In this document: positions 24,801 to 38,103 of the stretch, piece after piece
How the letters are laid out: each line of letters begins with the position of its first letter
Position numbering within the stretch: the stretch's first letter is position 1
DNA from: Ricinus communis
Lineage: Eukaryota; Streptophyta; Magnoliopsida; Malpighiales; Euphorbiaceae
DNA length: 64,000 nucleotides
NCBI RefSeq assembly: GCF_019578655.1
Contig: NC_063259.1
Span: 23,609,277 to 23,673,276, forward strand
Direction: 5' to 3'
Notes under the pieces: model-generated
Seen by the model: only the letters and a program-made list of their open reading frames with translations
What the model was told of the DNA's origin: nothing
Database searches by the model: none
Made by a program: the position numbers and the translations under genes

Positions 24801-27468
24801 TTGGAATTATCTTTTTAAAATCATAACAGACGGTTTAATTTTTCTTTAAAAATGTTATATTTTTATATTTAAAGAATATAACTTAATAATAAATATAAGA
24901 CTGACATATTAGTTTAGAAATTGATGAAAAATATGTAACTAATGTTAAGCCATAATTAGAGGAATTGAATATTGCTTATAATGTAAGAGTAGCATAAGTA
25001 TTGGGAAACAAAAAATGCAAGAACACTTGGACCCTTTCAAAATCCAACAACTCCATTCCATAATCACCTAGTTAACCAAGAAATCTGCTCTTAAAATGTC
25101 GGTCCCAAAAGGTCAAATATTTCCTAATTTTTGCCAAATTAATAGTTGATAAATAAATTATCATAAAAAAGGAAAATGAGATCATCATCCCATACACGTT
25201 GACATTTGACATTAGAATCCAACTTGTTCAGAACATGCCATATGTTCAACACGTAATGGTTTTCTTTATTCAAAGTCATTACTCTTCATGACTCATTACT
25301 ATAATTTTAGTTTAATTTTATTTATTTCTCGCTATATATATGTGTGTGTTTTTTCTACAAGAATCTATCTCAGCTAATTAAAGACTTATTCGCTATTATT
25401 TTTATTCTTAAGTTTTAAAAAAATGAATTAAAGGAATCAAATAAATTATTCGTTTATGGTGCTTTTTTTAGCTGTGAAAGTGTCTTTTAATTGAATGAAA
25501 ATCTATTTTTAATAAAAAGAAATAAAATTATGAATATATATTTTTGAAAATAAAAAGAAAATTAAATTAAAAATCCGTCAGAAAATAGAAACCTAGCGGG
25601 TATAAGATTTTTCAGATTTTGTATCGTTTGGTCAATACAAGTTAACAGAAGCAAACTTAAATTGCTCAATCTTTCTTTTACATTCAATCTACTTATTGAA
25701 GAAAATTAAGTGTTTTGTCAGGAAATAAATATTGTGATTAGAACTGGGATTTTATTGTTAATGGAGATGTCTATCACTGTCTGATTGAATGTTTTGCAAG
25801 TATTATTGGACCCCAATTTGCTCCTTTTCTTAACTGAGCTTCGCACGCAAAAGATCCCTATATTTTATACACTTGATGAATTAACAAAATTCAAACTGTC
25901 AAATTTAAGAAAAAAATATGGACTCAGCAAATTAAACTATGCATTTTTTTTTTCCAAGGCATGAAAATTAGTAACCATTACTGCGATGACCCAGAATTTT
26001 ATAATGTTCCCAGAAGGATAATTTTCTTTCCATGAGACAAACTAATGGCTGTCGAAAAGGAAAGAAAGTTAATGCATAATAATAATAAGAAGAAGAAGAA
26101 GGGTTATTTTTCCTTTGCAAAGAGAGCACAATTCAAACGAAGAAATCTCAAGTGACTAAGCAACTCGTAAGCATGCATATACCCTTTCCCTGACAATATC
26201 TGATTAGAAAAGGAAACAGTAAATTAAAAAGCTGTCTCCCACGTTTCCAATTCATCATGAAGTACTGATCGGTCCTTTTTCATGAATGTCTGTTTCTTCT
26301 ATCCCAAACACATACGTATATATCCACATATCAAACATTTTGCCGGTATTGCATATTTGAGGATTAAATTCACTCAAATTTGATATCTGGACTCATATTT
26401 ACAAAGCTTCGATTTTCTTGGGTCGTTGAACATTGAGATGGGCAAGCTGGAATGCCATGGAGTAGGCAATTTGTGCTTATTAAATGGACACACCGGATGA
26501 GTCAGACTGAAAACACTTGAAATTCTTGGTGATGGATGGATGAGCGTAAATTTTAATCCGTTTGAAGGCATGATTCTTGATAAAAGGTTTTTGTTTTGAT
26601 AAGGGCGAAAGCAGAACCTTTTTTCTTTAAGGGGGAAAATATATATATTACAAATTCTTTTTGGGGTAGGGGGGACGAATATCAACTTAGCTTTATACAT
26701 ATTAAAAAAAAAAAGGACAGAAAGTATAATTAGGTTGTCAAAATCTCGATTTAAGTGTAATTAAGTTTTTTAAAAAAATCAAGTTATGATCCTAAAATTT
26801 GGAAAATATAATAATTATATTTATTTCATCCATTTCTACTTCTTAATTAAAGATGGTATTTTTTTTATTAAAGTGAAGAAGAAATTATCACTTTAAAAGT
26901 TAAAGAATTGTGGTGTGGGATCATCTCTCTTGAAGGAAATGTAGCTAAAGATAGAGTTAATACTCACATGCAAAAAACGTGAGTTAAGAAACACTTAAAA
27001 CTAACTGAATTTTCATTGGTATAGTGAAGTAAATATAATTAATTTCAATAATGATATAATTATTTTATTTTTTAAACTTTAAAAATATAAGTAAGCTACT
27101 AAAAGTGTTTAAGAATTTAATTCCACTTTGGCTAAAAATTAAGAAATTGCAATTACTTTTTGCCTTAAAAAGAATAAAGAAAAGTTGAAGGACCAAGACT
27201 ATATAGCTCCACCATGTCCCCTTGCCTCCTCCCCTGTATACGAAAACTCTCTTTAGGGCAACCATGAAGCTCGTTGCTGTTTATTATTTTTCATAAAGTT
27301 CGAACATGAAATTGTTTTATATTTATTAATTACTTGTCAGTATAAATAATTCTACGTTTTAATTAAATTGGAAAGGCAAACGTAATAAAAAAAATTAGAT
27401 AATAATATCATCAAGCTATCAAACGTAAAAAAGATATTCTTTAATGTAGAAATATTTATTTTAATATA
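21851..27468. other. Long AT-rich spacer, no gene seen
   Basis: Over 5 kb with no recognisable gene. It contains homopolymer A/T tracts (for example near 22570 and 24070), AAT/AAG runs near 26083-26100, and the diverged direct repeat listed separately. The longest open frame (26374-26700, minus strand) has no family resemblance and unconvincing composition. Confidence 0.5.
23164..23662. repeat. Diverged direct repeat, two copies of about 130 bp
   Basis: Copy one (about 23164-23293) and copy two (about 23525-23662) share, in order, 'tataatttgaat', 'gagagttaaatgaatgagag' (one base different), 'aaaatgactagaa' and 'cttggttgg'. About 230 bases separate them, including a 'gatgtgagatct' word. Same-strand terminal copies round a short unique core resemble a TRIM-like LTR element, but neither copy has clean TG..CA ends. 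Simple segmental duplication is equally possible. Confidence 0.5.
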
Positions 27469-27818
27469 TTGGAGAGGATATATAAAGTCTATGCCGGCAC
27501 AGGAATATTAATATTTTTGAAACCGTTGACATATCAAATATCAAAACGGAGAAATACAGTAGTCGTTAGCGTGCGTTTCACTCATTTGGTCTCCCCTCTT
27601 TTGCCTTCGATTTTCCGTGCTGTTTACAATTACATTCACACTTTCCTTAAAATTGCGCCCTTGCCATTTCCCATGCACATATTATATATTAACGCCTCTC
27701 ATCTCTGTAAAAAAACCAGAAATAAAAAAGCGAAAGTATTAGAAACAATCACTACCCACTTCTCATTTCTCTCTAAAACCCTACCAATCATCATCATCCA
27801 TTAATAATATCTTCTTCC
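27469..27818 (+). promoter_or_regulatory. IDA-like gene promoter and leader
   Basis: A TATA-type element (attatatatt, about 27681-27690) lies about 130 bases before the start codon. It is followed by a short CT-rich and A-rich leader ending in a favourable start context (cttccATGGCT). The assignment is by position; the transcription start is not determined. Confidence 0.45.
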
Positions 27819-28109
27819 ATGGCTTCTTCTTCTTTTCGGTTTAAAGGTGTTTCTTGCAACATGATCTTATGTCTTTTCTTCATATTTTCGGTTCTTGCTG
27901 TAAGTTCTTGTGTTAATGCTGCTCGACCTGGTGTGACTCTAATGGTGGATAAAAGGGTGTTGATGCAATCAGAAACTACGAAGCCCGATCACCGGAAATT
28001 GTATGACACGAGTTTCATGTACCGGAATCAGATGTTCAACTTCTTGCCTAAAGGTGTCCCTATTCCACCTTCTGGTCCTTCCAAGAGACACAACTCTATC
28101 CAAAACTGA
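27819..28109 (+). CDS. IDL: IDA-like (INFLORESCENCE DEFICIENT IN ABSCISSION-LIKE) peptide precursor
   Basis: Single-exon precursor of 96 residues for a secreted signalling peptide. An N-terminal hydrophobic signal peptide (about residues 1-33, ending near VNAA) is followed by a variable region. The conserved C-terminal EPIP block is FNFLPKG followed by PIPPSGPSKRHN at residues 81-92, then the tail SIQN. In the family, a processed and hydroxylated peptide from this motif binds HAESA/HAESA-like receptor kinases with SERK co-receptors and drives cell separation in abscission, root emergence and defence. Residue 86 is Gly where Arabidopsis IDA has Ala, as in several IDL members. The start is the first ATG in strong context and gives a proper signal peptide. 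Small size and lack of introns are normal for the family. Which paralog this is cannot be settled from the window. Confidence 0.92.
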   Translation: MASSSFRFKGVSCNMILCLFFIFSVLAVSSCVNAARPGVTLMVDKRVLMQSETTKPDHRKLYDTSFMYRNQMFNFLPKGVPIPPSGPSKRHNSIQN

Positions 28110-28467
28110 AACTAATCCTTTTGTGGTTACAGACTGTGCCTTGATCGGTGAATGAGAATGAGGTCAGATTATAAGCAACTGGGTTTTTTTTTTTCTTTTT
28201 CTCTGTTTTTTATAAGTTATTTTATTTACTGTATAGCTTGATTAGGAGAAAGATTTATTCATTTGACAACACATATTAGCATAATTCATTCCCATATGAA
28301 GGGAAGAAAGTATTGTATACCTCTTCTTTTTATTATTGTTTCAATTTACATACCAAGTTTGTTGATTTTTTAATGATCAAAATTATAGCAATTTAGTTTG
28401 AATTGATTTGATCTGGGTTTTCGTAGATGCAGTTAAAAAGATATTACAGTAGTTAGGTTTGATGTGA

Positions 28468-28523
<56 letters not shown>
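28468..28523. repeat. (CT)n microsatellite
   Basis: Nearly pure CT dinucleotides for about 56 bases, with one TTT interruption near the start. This is the longest simple repeat in the window and lies about 360 bases downstream of the IDA-like stop codon. Confidence 0.95.
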
Positions 28524-28526
<3 letters not shown>

Positions 28527-31500
28527 GAAAATTGACACTTTGGGTGATACAAGAAAAGCCACCATTTGGATCTACTTTCTTTACTTCTTTATAATAAAAT
28601 AATTGGTACTGTAGACAGGGAGTCCACAGCCGATACCTAAAAAGTCATTCAACATGGGTGTGCTCTAGAATAAGAGACTAGACTTGGTGACACAGCCCAT
28701 AAAATGATGATCAATGAAGAGGACAGCCTTCTTTCCTTCACCGAATTCTTTGTTTACTCATATACTACCGAATTACGTTAATTTATTACTAATCAATAGG
28801 ATTTTGATTAATGTCAAAGGAACTATATATATTATGCATGTTGCTCTTTAATTTTCCATGAATCTGATGCAAGCAAACAAATCAATTTATTTTCCATGGA
28901 TGACGGGAGCAGTAAGAGACTTGCGTTTTTTTGACATGGAAATCAATTGAAATTAATTGAGTAATTGTGTATTAGATATTTGTCATACATCTACAAGTCT
29001 CCTGCAAGACATGTTGATCTCAAAAATTCAACTGTTTCGATATGTCTCATTCTCAAGGCATATTTGTCCTCCTGACTATATTTGTTTATTTTTCTTGATA
29101 AGTATATTTATTATTCTAACTATATCTTTATATTATAATATAAGAAATAGATAGCTAAATAATTGTACGGAATGCAGCCTTTGCTGTATGTTCAATTTCC
29201 ATGTCCCCAAGTTGAGCATATAGTCGCGTCCCAAATGATATAATAATAATTGAAGTATATATATATATATATTAAATTTAGTGAAATTTTAATTTTAATG
29301 TTCAGTTGCAAAATATATTACTTATAAATTAAGTCACTAAACTATATAATTACGTAGTAACATCATATTGGTGGGTATAAAATATAAGCATATGTGTAGA
29401 AAGAGACATCTTATATTAATATAAACGTGTTCAATGGTCCATATAAAAATGCATTAATAGACCCTTTTCCTTGCAATTCCTGAACATAAACCAAATTGTG
29501 CAATTTTCCCTTTTCTTCTATCCTTTATATTTCCCTGAAACAGTAATTGCCCTACAAAGTCAGCAACGAGGAAAAGGCCCGATAAAAGAAATTGAAATTA
29601 ATTTGGGCTGACTTTTTGAACAAAAAGAAATGATTGTGTAAAGTTGTGCAGTTAAATATGGGTCTAAATTTCTGCAACCATGCAAAGCCATTTCGTCAAT
29701 GCCTTGCAGAAGATGGAGGCTTTCAAGTTTCAACTTTCCATCACAAAGAGACAAATTGTTTTCTATACTGATTTAATTTAAACAATTTTGCTCTTTCCAG
29801 TCCTTTAAATCCAATCTCCTATAGTAAATTAATAATTAATTGTAACTATTAATGGGAAACTTTAAATAATCATTAAATATTTGTTCTAAGAATAATTTTT
29901 ATATATCTGTTTTTTGTATTATCCATTGAGCTGTTACTTGCAGACAACTGCGTGATTGAGTCTTGAGGGCAACCAAGACCATTAATAATAATGCTTTTGG
30001 AAGGGTGTTGCCAGGTTTTGTCTAAAAACCAGAATTTAAATTATTATTACCATAATCTATCCTCATAATAATAGCTTTGATTGTTGAAATGGTCCATCCA
30101 TTGTGCATTGTACATCCATTTAAAGCACAATCCAAATCTCAATTCCATCAAATATGGAAACTGAATCTCAACCAATGTCATTGTACTTTTTCATTTTAAA
30201 AAATTTGAAATTCTTTATTCACTTTTGGTATCCACCAATAAATTAATAATTACATTGATATTTATATTTATAAAAACCTATAATCATTGATTTGACCAGT
30301 CTTCTTTCCAAACTTTCTCCCCCTTTTCGATTGGCACTGGAAGCAACAAAAGTTTTGTGTGCGGTGGTGCGAAATTATTAATGGACAGGTGGTACATATT
30401 GACTTTTTTTATTTTCCTTCCTCACGTGGGGCTTATTGTACGGTAAAAATAATTCTAAAGAAGGAAATAATAATAATAATAATGACTAATGCTGACATTA
30501 ACCTCAAGTTATTGGTATCCAGAGTCAGCAAATTCATAGATTAAGGAAAACAAAAGCCAGATTGTGCGCTACGTTGTCCAATTTAAGGTTAAGTTACTCC
30601 ATGTTCCTCATAAACCCTATCCAGCATGAAACACAAGTGACGCAGAAACCCCTTTTCTCTGCTCTCTCCACTTTTGGAATTCGTATGTAGCTAATCTCCT
30701 CTAATTTATCTAGGCTTTCATATTGAAATAAGGAAATAATAACCGAGCAATACATGCCGACTTATTATATCTGAAAAAGATATGATTAACTAAATTTATA
30801 TTCAACTACAATTGAGAGTTTGAGACTAAATCAATTATCGGACTCTAGTAGAAGAGTCCAACTCAATCTAAGACTTTATTACATAGCTAATAGAATTAGG
30901 ACGCGTTACATTCACAAAATTTTATTTTTTATAGAATAAAAATAACTTCATTTTTTATATAAGGAACTACGACACAATATATCAAATACATGCTACTTTA
31001 CGTATTCAATTCACATTAAACCATTATTATTTAATTATTGGTTCATCATCAGAAAGAGTGTCCAGACAACCGCATTTAATATTTTCTAATCATTGTTTCA
31101 GGTATTTCGAAAATTAGACCATAAAATTTTATTGATAGCTTGTCTCTTTAACTGATTTCAGTAAATTTAATAATTTGTTTTGTCTTCATCGAACATCTTT
31201 TCCGATTTTAATTAAAACTTTTACTTGAATTTCTAGCACGAGTAGCTGAAAAACGGGTTGTAGAACTCAAGTAGAAACAAGTGTGAAATGGTATTCTTAT
31301 AAAAGACATAAATGCCTCAACAATATTCTTCTCTTAAATTTAATTGGTGATTTTTGTAAATTTTAAAATGTTAATCTAATAAATGCAAAAAGAAATATAG
31401 TAAGCGTATCGCATTAGGTTAGGGGAAACTACTTTTAAAGGAATTGTTCAAATACCCAACGCTTCACACACTTTAAGGACACAATGCCACAATTATACAT

Positions 31501-31869
31501 TTGATTTTTAGAATTTTAAGGTCTCCCAAATGAATTTTATTACCACATTTCACGTACTCGTACCCCTGATTTGTGTGCAATTAGTAATTCTTTTGTATCT
31601 TTCTAGGAAAAGAAATAAACAAATAATTTTATATATCTTCAAAATGGCAAAAGCAAATCTAAAAGTTTTGGGTAGTTTAATTTTATAATATAAACGTTTA
31701 TCTTATGCGAGGCTATTGCCATTTCTCCTTTACAGCACGAGATGATGGATGTATTTATGGTATTAATTTTATATATAATTAATTAATATTTAAAATTATT
31801 TATATGTTTTTGTATTAATAAAATTTTAAAATATTCGAATTTTTTTAAAAAGACATTTAATAATAATTA

Positions 31870-31897
31870 AATTATTATTATTATTATTATTATTATT
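31870..31897. repeat. (ATT)n microsatellite
   Basis: About nine uninterrupted ATT/TTA trinucleotides in AT-rich spacer. Confidence 0.9.
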
Positions 31898-34183
31898 AAA
31901 ATGTAATGGGTATTTATAAAATATTAAAATTTCTCTTAAAATTTTCTATAAACTCATACAACATGCAAGTAAACAATTATTTTTCCTAATTCCAGCATTT
32001 GCAAATACTATAAAATGATAAATATTCCAACAAATGTGAAGAAACAGAAAAGTAATACAGAGAAAATGAACTTCATTGCATACTTCTAGTTCCTTTCTTT
32101 TCACATAGAATTTCCTTTTTAAAATTGAAAATTATGTGTTGTTTTGCATCTGTTTATATAAACTTTATTAAAGACACTAATTCCATGCTCAAATATGAAT
32201 GTTCGTAAGAAAGATAGACCATCCACAATTTTATACTCAAAACTAAAAAAAGAAAAAAAAAAAAAAGAGATTCAAGAAAGAAAACTAATGTCCATTTAGA
32301 GATTTTTATTTTAAGAAATTTCATTATTAATCCATTTTTTTTTAAATAATTATAAAAATACCTTTTTTATTTTTATTTTTAAAATTATCCCTTGCTATTT
32401 TGAGAAGTATTCATCTTTCCTGCATAATTCACACACATAGAGATTTTAACACTCAGCCCAACCCAACCCAACTCGACCTAATGTCCGAAAGTTTTCATTA
32501 GCCTATACCTTCTCATCTTCTGTAACCTTGAGGCCTCCAATGAGAAGTACTCATAATTCAATCCACTTCCCAGAAAAGGATCCTCCAATAAAATTTTGAG
32601 TCTAGATGTGGATGGATTCTTTTTAATTGAGCCAAGGAAGTGGAAATTGCTCTAGATACTACAGTACTAATTTACTTAAACAATTATGAATTTAATATCA
32701 ATGAGATACAATTTGATCAAGCATGAAAACCCTTTAATTTTACTTTTCGTTTATAATATACCCAAATTTCAGTTTTGATTTCAGGCAAAAGGCAATCAGA
32801 GAAATGAGGTCTAATCTTGTTGTCCTAAAAATTAGGGCATGAATTGGGTTTTCATGTCAGCATGTTATATAGTATAATAATCCACTAAAAAACTAATACA
32901 TAAAAAAGTGAATGGTTAATTCTTTTATTATTAATAAGAAGTTAGCGGATAGTTTTTAAAAAATTATTTTCTTGTTTGTTTTATTTATGTCAGTTTTTTA
33001 GGAGATTGTTATTCAACACCAACACCAGATGCTTATATATATATATGCACACTAAGCCTTGAAATTAAAATTGAAATTAAAATAATAATAATAATAATAA
33101 AAAGAAGAAGAAAATTTGGATGCCATTTGAGCTATGTTAGGCACCATTTATCCGCAACAAAAACAGATGTAGTCTCTAATTGTTTGAAGTGCCACTTTTT
33201 GCTGTGTAATGTGAAAACCAAAAACTTCTTGTACTGGGGAGTAGTATCCTTTCTCTCCATTCAAAAGTTTATTTGCTACTTTCCAATGCAATTTCATCGT
33301 CTTGTCTTCGATCTAATTAATCACAGTTCACAAGAGATAAATTAAAGCTTTTAGCCTTGAAATCCACAAATGTACTACTAAGATGTGCAAGCAATCGGAC
33401 AAATATTTCCCTGTATTTCATGCGATGGATCCTAGTCATGCTTCCTTGTATGGCGCAAGACCTCCCACAAGATCAGCTTATGGATTCGATCTTTTACTGT
33501 TTGTTCCTTTTACCCTTTCGAATTCATAAAATGGATATGCAGTAAAGCATGAAAAGTAGCAGAGTGGCCTTTGGTTATTTTAAGCCCATTAATTATTTTC
33601 ATTAGCAGCTCAATTATCAAGAAAAACCAGGCAGTTTGCAAATGAAAGCTCAAAGATTCATTATATTCACCAAAAATACTTCTGATGCTGCAAATGTATC
33701 TATCTATGGCTACACTTGACTCAAATGGATCAAGTAGTGTACTAATATTAGAAATTAGAAACCATTCATTAACATAATGATGGCAAACTGTCATACCATC
33801 CTATAATAATTGGTCTTTAATTGCAGATCATACTTCGTTTGAATATAAATCTCATCTAAGCCAAGAGCCATCTTCCAAATTAAGTGGAATATTATACACT
33901 TCTCAAAAGGCAAAAACCATTTCCACTATCTCTATACATAAATATAACCCAGCAACACCACCCTTCCATTACCTAGAGATTACTAAGCATGGTAGCAGAC
34001 GACAGCAAAAAAAGAACACATGGAGAAGTTAGAAGTGACCCCCTTCCATTTTTTTTTTTGGACATTGGCTTAACAGCTAAGAACTAAGACATCAGAAAGC
34101 AGAAGAAGAACAGCACAGATGGAATGGATATGGATGCTGATACTAGCACCCAAGTACCTACTACATGGGCTGACATAAAAACC

Positions 34184-34966
34184 TTAAACTCTAAGCAAAT
34201 AGACACTAAGTTCAGGACCTCCAGATCCATCAGGATTCATCATATAAAATGCTTCTGAATCTTTTGATCCAACAACTCTTTCGAACCTGGCTCTCATATA
34301 CATGAGTTCACCATCGGACCCAGCTCCATTCCCCGGCAACACACCAGCACCCATTGAAATAGGCTCTACAGCCTTCAGAACCTTCCATTCTTCAGGACCA
34401 CATTCACGTCTCATTGCATAACCACATTTCTTGCCATTACAATACGTCCTCCAGATAGGTTCATCCAACAATTTCCCTGCTTTCTTTTGCGGCTTCTTTT
34501 CACACTCTAATGCAATTCTAACTAACCCAGAAGCCATTTCCCGGACGAGTACACTAGTTGGAGTTGCAAGCTCAATCAAGAAGGGTGGATTCAGTTTGAC
34601 ATCTACTTGAAATGCCAAATGAACGTGACCACGACGATAGCCAAAAATGGTACCTACCAATTTGGTCGCTAAACCAGAATGATAGGCTGATCGGCTCATA
34701 CCGAATACAGTAAGAGCCGATCGGAGCTTAGACACTGATATAACAGGAAGCTTTTTTTTATGTGATTGCTGTGGCATTATTATTCTAAGCTCCTGATCAT
34801 CTTTCAACTCCTCCTCACATGAAGAGAAATGTGAGGAGGAGTTGAAAGTTAAGATTTCTTGATCATCATCATCATCTTCAACAATTTTCTTTTTCCAGTT
34901 GAAGTATCTCCTGGAGAAAGAAAAGGAAGAGTCTTGAGGAGTCTTGGCCATTATTATTGTCTTCAT
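34184..34966 (-). CDS. MIZU-KUSSEI 1-like (DUF617) protein
   Basis: Intronless, 260 residues, member of the plant DUF617 family typified by MIZ1, which Arabidopsis needs for root hydrotropism and which affects auxin levels. The N-terminal third is low-complexity and acidic (a run of five Asp, then Ser/Glu-rich). The DUF617 domain fills about residues 93-260: LVGTIFGYRRGHVHLAFQ, then LIELATPTSVLVREMASGLV, EPIWRTYCNGKKCGYAMRRE, RARFERVVGSKDSEAFYMMN and the usual end GPELSVYLLRV. Single-exon structure is normal for this family. A second in-frame Met at position 6 is an alternative start. The plus strand at 34801-34848, in the variable N-terminal part, holds a perfect 20-bp inverted repeat (see findings). 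The family has many paralogs, so I name it MIZ1-like only. Confidence 0.92.
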   Translation of the reverse strand: MKTIIMAKTPQDSSFSFSRRYFNWKKKIVEDDDDDQEILTFNSSSHFSSCEEELKDDQELRIIMPQQSHKKKLPVISVSKLRSALTVFGMSRSAYHSGLATKLVGTIFGYRRGHVHLAFQVDVKLNPPFLIELATPTSVLVREMASGLVRIALECEKKPQKKAGKLLDEPIWRTYCNGKKCGYAMRRECGPEEWKVLKAVEPISMGAGVLPGNGAGSDGELMYMRARFERVVGSKDSEAFYMMNPDGSGGPELSVYLLRV

Positions 34967-36987
34967 TTGGGGTATAAAAGATGGGTGTGGACTATATGGA
35001 GAGAAAGATACACTCTGGCTATGTTTGCTTATATTTAGTGGTTATGTAGTAGAGGTTTTTATTGATTTTATTTTTTTACTTCTATTACCCCTTCTATTTT
35101 TTCCTGTTGGGGCCTAGCAAAAAGAACAGAGAATCCTGACAAAAGGAAGGTGAACAGCCCCACCTAACAGAAGAGGAAAACAAAGAATTGTGTGTGACTT
35201 GAAGACAATCAACCGAAAGAAAAGACTAAAAGGAGGCAGATAGAAATGGACGAGAGAGGAGTTTTTTTAAACTGATGGAGCAATAGTGGAATCTGAGCAG
35301 ACAATACCTTACTGTTATTTCTTAATCAATGCATGAAGAGAGAGGGCTGAATCCTGAAGCAGGAAATAAGGAGGGGTGAGTGGGGTCAATAAAGAGAGAG
35401 ATATAGAGAGTGTAGAGAGACTGATTACTCTGACTCGCATTGGAAACGGTTAAGCGCAAGTAAGGCTACACCAACCGTACCCACAAAAAGGACCATCGTA
35501 GCACAACACACTGCTCTTTTTTTAGTCCTTTCATGCTCTCTCTCTCTCTCTCTATCCCTCTATACCCAATTGCACATGTACCCATAAGCCACCATTAGCC
35601 ACCTTGGTGTTTTGTATCATAAATGTTTCTTTTCCTTTTCTCTATCTTTTAATCTTGGAGAATGATTAGAGATTCTGATAGTGCTAATTTGGAACAAGCA
35701 TTGATTTATTATGATAAAGAATAATAATAAATACAGAAGAAGCTTCTAAATTCAGTTTCTAACCAATTAATAATTTTATTTATTTTTCACATACAAAAGA
35801 ATCATTCCATGAAATGTAATAATAAAAGGTCCAACAGGAATCAACCGAGTGCTATTACATGATGACTAATAGTTCACACCCAAAGAGCATTTATTAAGCT
35901 TTTAAGTGATATAGTCATGATGGGTCACCAACCGTTGAGCCAATAAAAACTTAACCTATAAAAGAATCAAGAATGTGCTAAAGAGATAGATAGATAGATA
36001 GGGTGGCTACTGAGTTCCATGATTAGATCTAGATATGTTGAATATTTAGTGTGTGTGGTAGATCCCTATGTCCAGAATGAAGACAATATGAGGATTTTGT
36101 CTCAATGACATTGCATATATGCTCCACATGTGGCTTGCAGAATTTCTTACAAAGTCAAATCATGTTGAATTTTTAGCCAGCATGAACAATTAGTATATGT
36201 ATTCACATCAAACTTGTTACAAAATCTTTTTTTTTTTTTAAAAAAAAGTATTTTATTACAAGTTTAATTAAGAGTTTCATGATACCCACCAAACCAACAG
36301 ATCAACTACCCATGATCTGTAAACACCAATTTGGTAAATCTAATACAAGTATTAAATGTACTTATTATCCCTTCATGACTATTACCTTTCATGTTAACTT
36401 AAATCTTTTTTAATCCAAAATCTCACATTCTTAGACTATAATTTAGTTGCCCAAAGATGGAGTAAAGTCAAAAATCAACAACTGCTAACAGAAAGATAAA
36501 CAACATAGCTAAACAACCAAGACATTGTTGTGTGCACAAAGACTGTTTGACACAAAAAGGCTGGCTGATCAATACTAATATGTACTCAAAATTCAGTCAT
36601 GCATGAGATTCGGATATGTGTTGAATATATTTTGATTCTGCATATCTCATGCTTTTATTTACATACTGTGCGCACTCAACCAGTAAAGGGCCATCTCTCT
36701 TTCTCTGACTGTAAGCAGATACACACTCCAAAAGAACGATGCTGATTCACAAACTCCGTCTGTATATTGGCTTAGCCAAAGATTTCAAAGCAATATATAA
36801 ACACAGAACTCCCTAAACTACGAAAAGGAAAAATCTTTATGATCTGAAGGACCACTGCATCAGATAATGACCATACAGAGATCGTGCAGGAATAATGCTT
36901 GTTGGTGTGGGTGAGACCACCTGCTGCTATTGCCTGGTACAATATAAGCCATCATTACTATATTCCTGGTCCACCCTTTCTCATATT
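34967..36987. promoter_or_regulatory. MIZ1-like gene 5' flank and spacer
   Basis: Upstream of the minus-strand MIZ1-like gene. The leader side (on the plus strand reading away from the gene) holds purine- and pyrimidine-rich tracts, including a (CT)n run at about 35535-35553. Beyond about 35700 it becomes AT-rich spacer with a short GATA-type tetranucleotide run near 35986-36000. No gene is visible before about 36988. Confidence 0.4.
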
Positions 36988-38103
36988 TTATTGCCCTGAA
37001 GCAAGAAGTTCAGACTTCAGAACATCAAGTTGATCTGTCATATGTGGATAAACTTCACATATTTTGAAGCTGTAATTTTGGTCCACTCAAAATTTGAGGA
37101 GACATTCAATTCAAGATTCACCTGTTACATGCAAAATCTCACTCAACAATTTAGCTAAATTGTAAACACTAACAATTATGTAATAACAGAACCTTCTGAT
37201 CTTCAAAAGGCATAGAACTACATGGATTTTTTAATGATCAAAGTAGAGAAGAGCAGATTTAGAAACACACAAAGCACCCAGCAATAGGGAGCAAGTACTT
37301 GTTGAATTTAATTAGGATTATATTAGCCGTTAGTCCTGATCAAAAGCAACTATCCACACAGGAATGAAAGATTTAGAAAGAAAAGAAATATATCTTAATG
37401 TTGTGGTCTAGGCTAGAGAAAAACGATATTTAATAAACTATACTTCTCTTCTCTTGCGATGTGGACTAAGCAGAGTCATTTTTGCCAAATAAATGCATGT
37501 AATGTAAATGTTAATAGAACACATTTTAAGCTCATATTCAACTGCCACTGTCTAGTTGTCAAGAAATTCCTGATTGCAACCCATAAATTCCAGATTTTTT
37601 TGGTTCTTGAAATTGGAGCAAACAGTCTGGCTTTCATATTAACAAAGTGATTTTGTTTCTGTTCAAGAACATCTCGGACGACATGATTAAGTAGTGATTT
37701 TACTCTAAAAAAGTCTCGAAAACAAGATACATTTGTCTAAAATCTCTGTAAGTGCAAGAATAGAATTTAAAATCTGCAACTAGCCTATGATTCATAGGCT
37801 ATGAATAAAGAATACTAGGCTACTACTATTTGTTCATTTATAATCTTTCGAACTAGATTTGCCGTATAAAATCTATATGGCTATTACTGATCCTGTAAAA
37901 AGCACAAGCTAGTTATCTCTTGTGGTTTGCTGCTTCAATTTGGTTTTTGAAGACATGCAGAGAAACTTAGGGAAACATTAACATGATGTTACGTTTTTGT
38001 GTTCAGGTGTCGGCAGGGATAATGCAAGTGGCAAGAGATTGATGGTGATGGGATCTGTAGCAGCAACGCCGTGACTGAAGATTAACTCCAGTGGCGTAAA
38101 TGA
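36988..38103 (-). other. Candidate small spliced minus-strand transcript, unidentified
   Basis: On the minus strand a strong acceptor (long T/C tract then TTTTTGCAG, ending at 38104) precedes a stretch open in two frames. One frame reads SFTPLELIFSHGVAATD and continues to a GT donor at 37992. Joining it to an acceptor at 37122 keeps the frame open for 27 more codons (VNLELNVSSNF...) to a stop at 37038. An alternative acceptor at 37070 opens a different last segment with CEVYPHMTDQLDVLKSELL, ending at 36988. No start exon is convincing: an ATG-led frame at 38331-38212 does not splice in frame. I recognise no family. It could be a non-coding RNA, a decayed gene or chance. Confidence 0.25.

Larger units (their letters stand above)
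28110..34183. other. Long spacer between IDA-like and MIZ1-like genes
   Basis: The 3' flank of the IDA-like gene is followed by about 5 kb of AT-rich DNA. It contains simple repeats at 28468-28523 (CT), 31870-31897 (ATT) and 33080-33100 (AAT). No coding region is convincing; short frames at 28957-29154, 30359-30544 and 33127-33794 show no family signature. The last 250 bases are the presumed 3' flank of the minus-strand MIZ1-like gene. Confidence 0.5.
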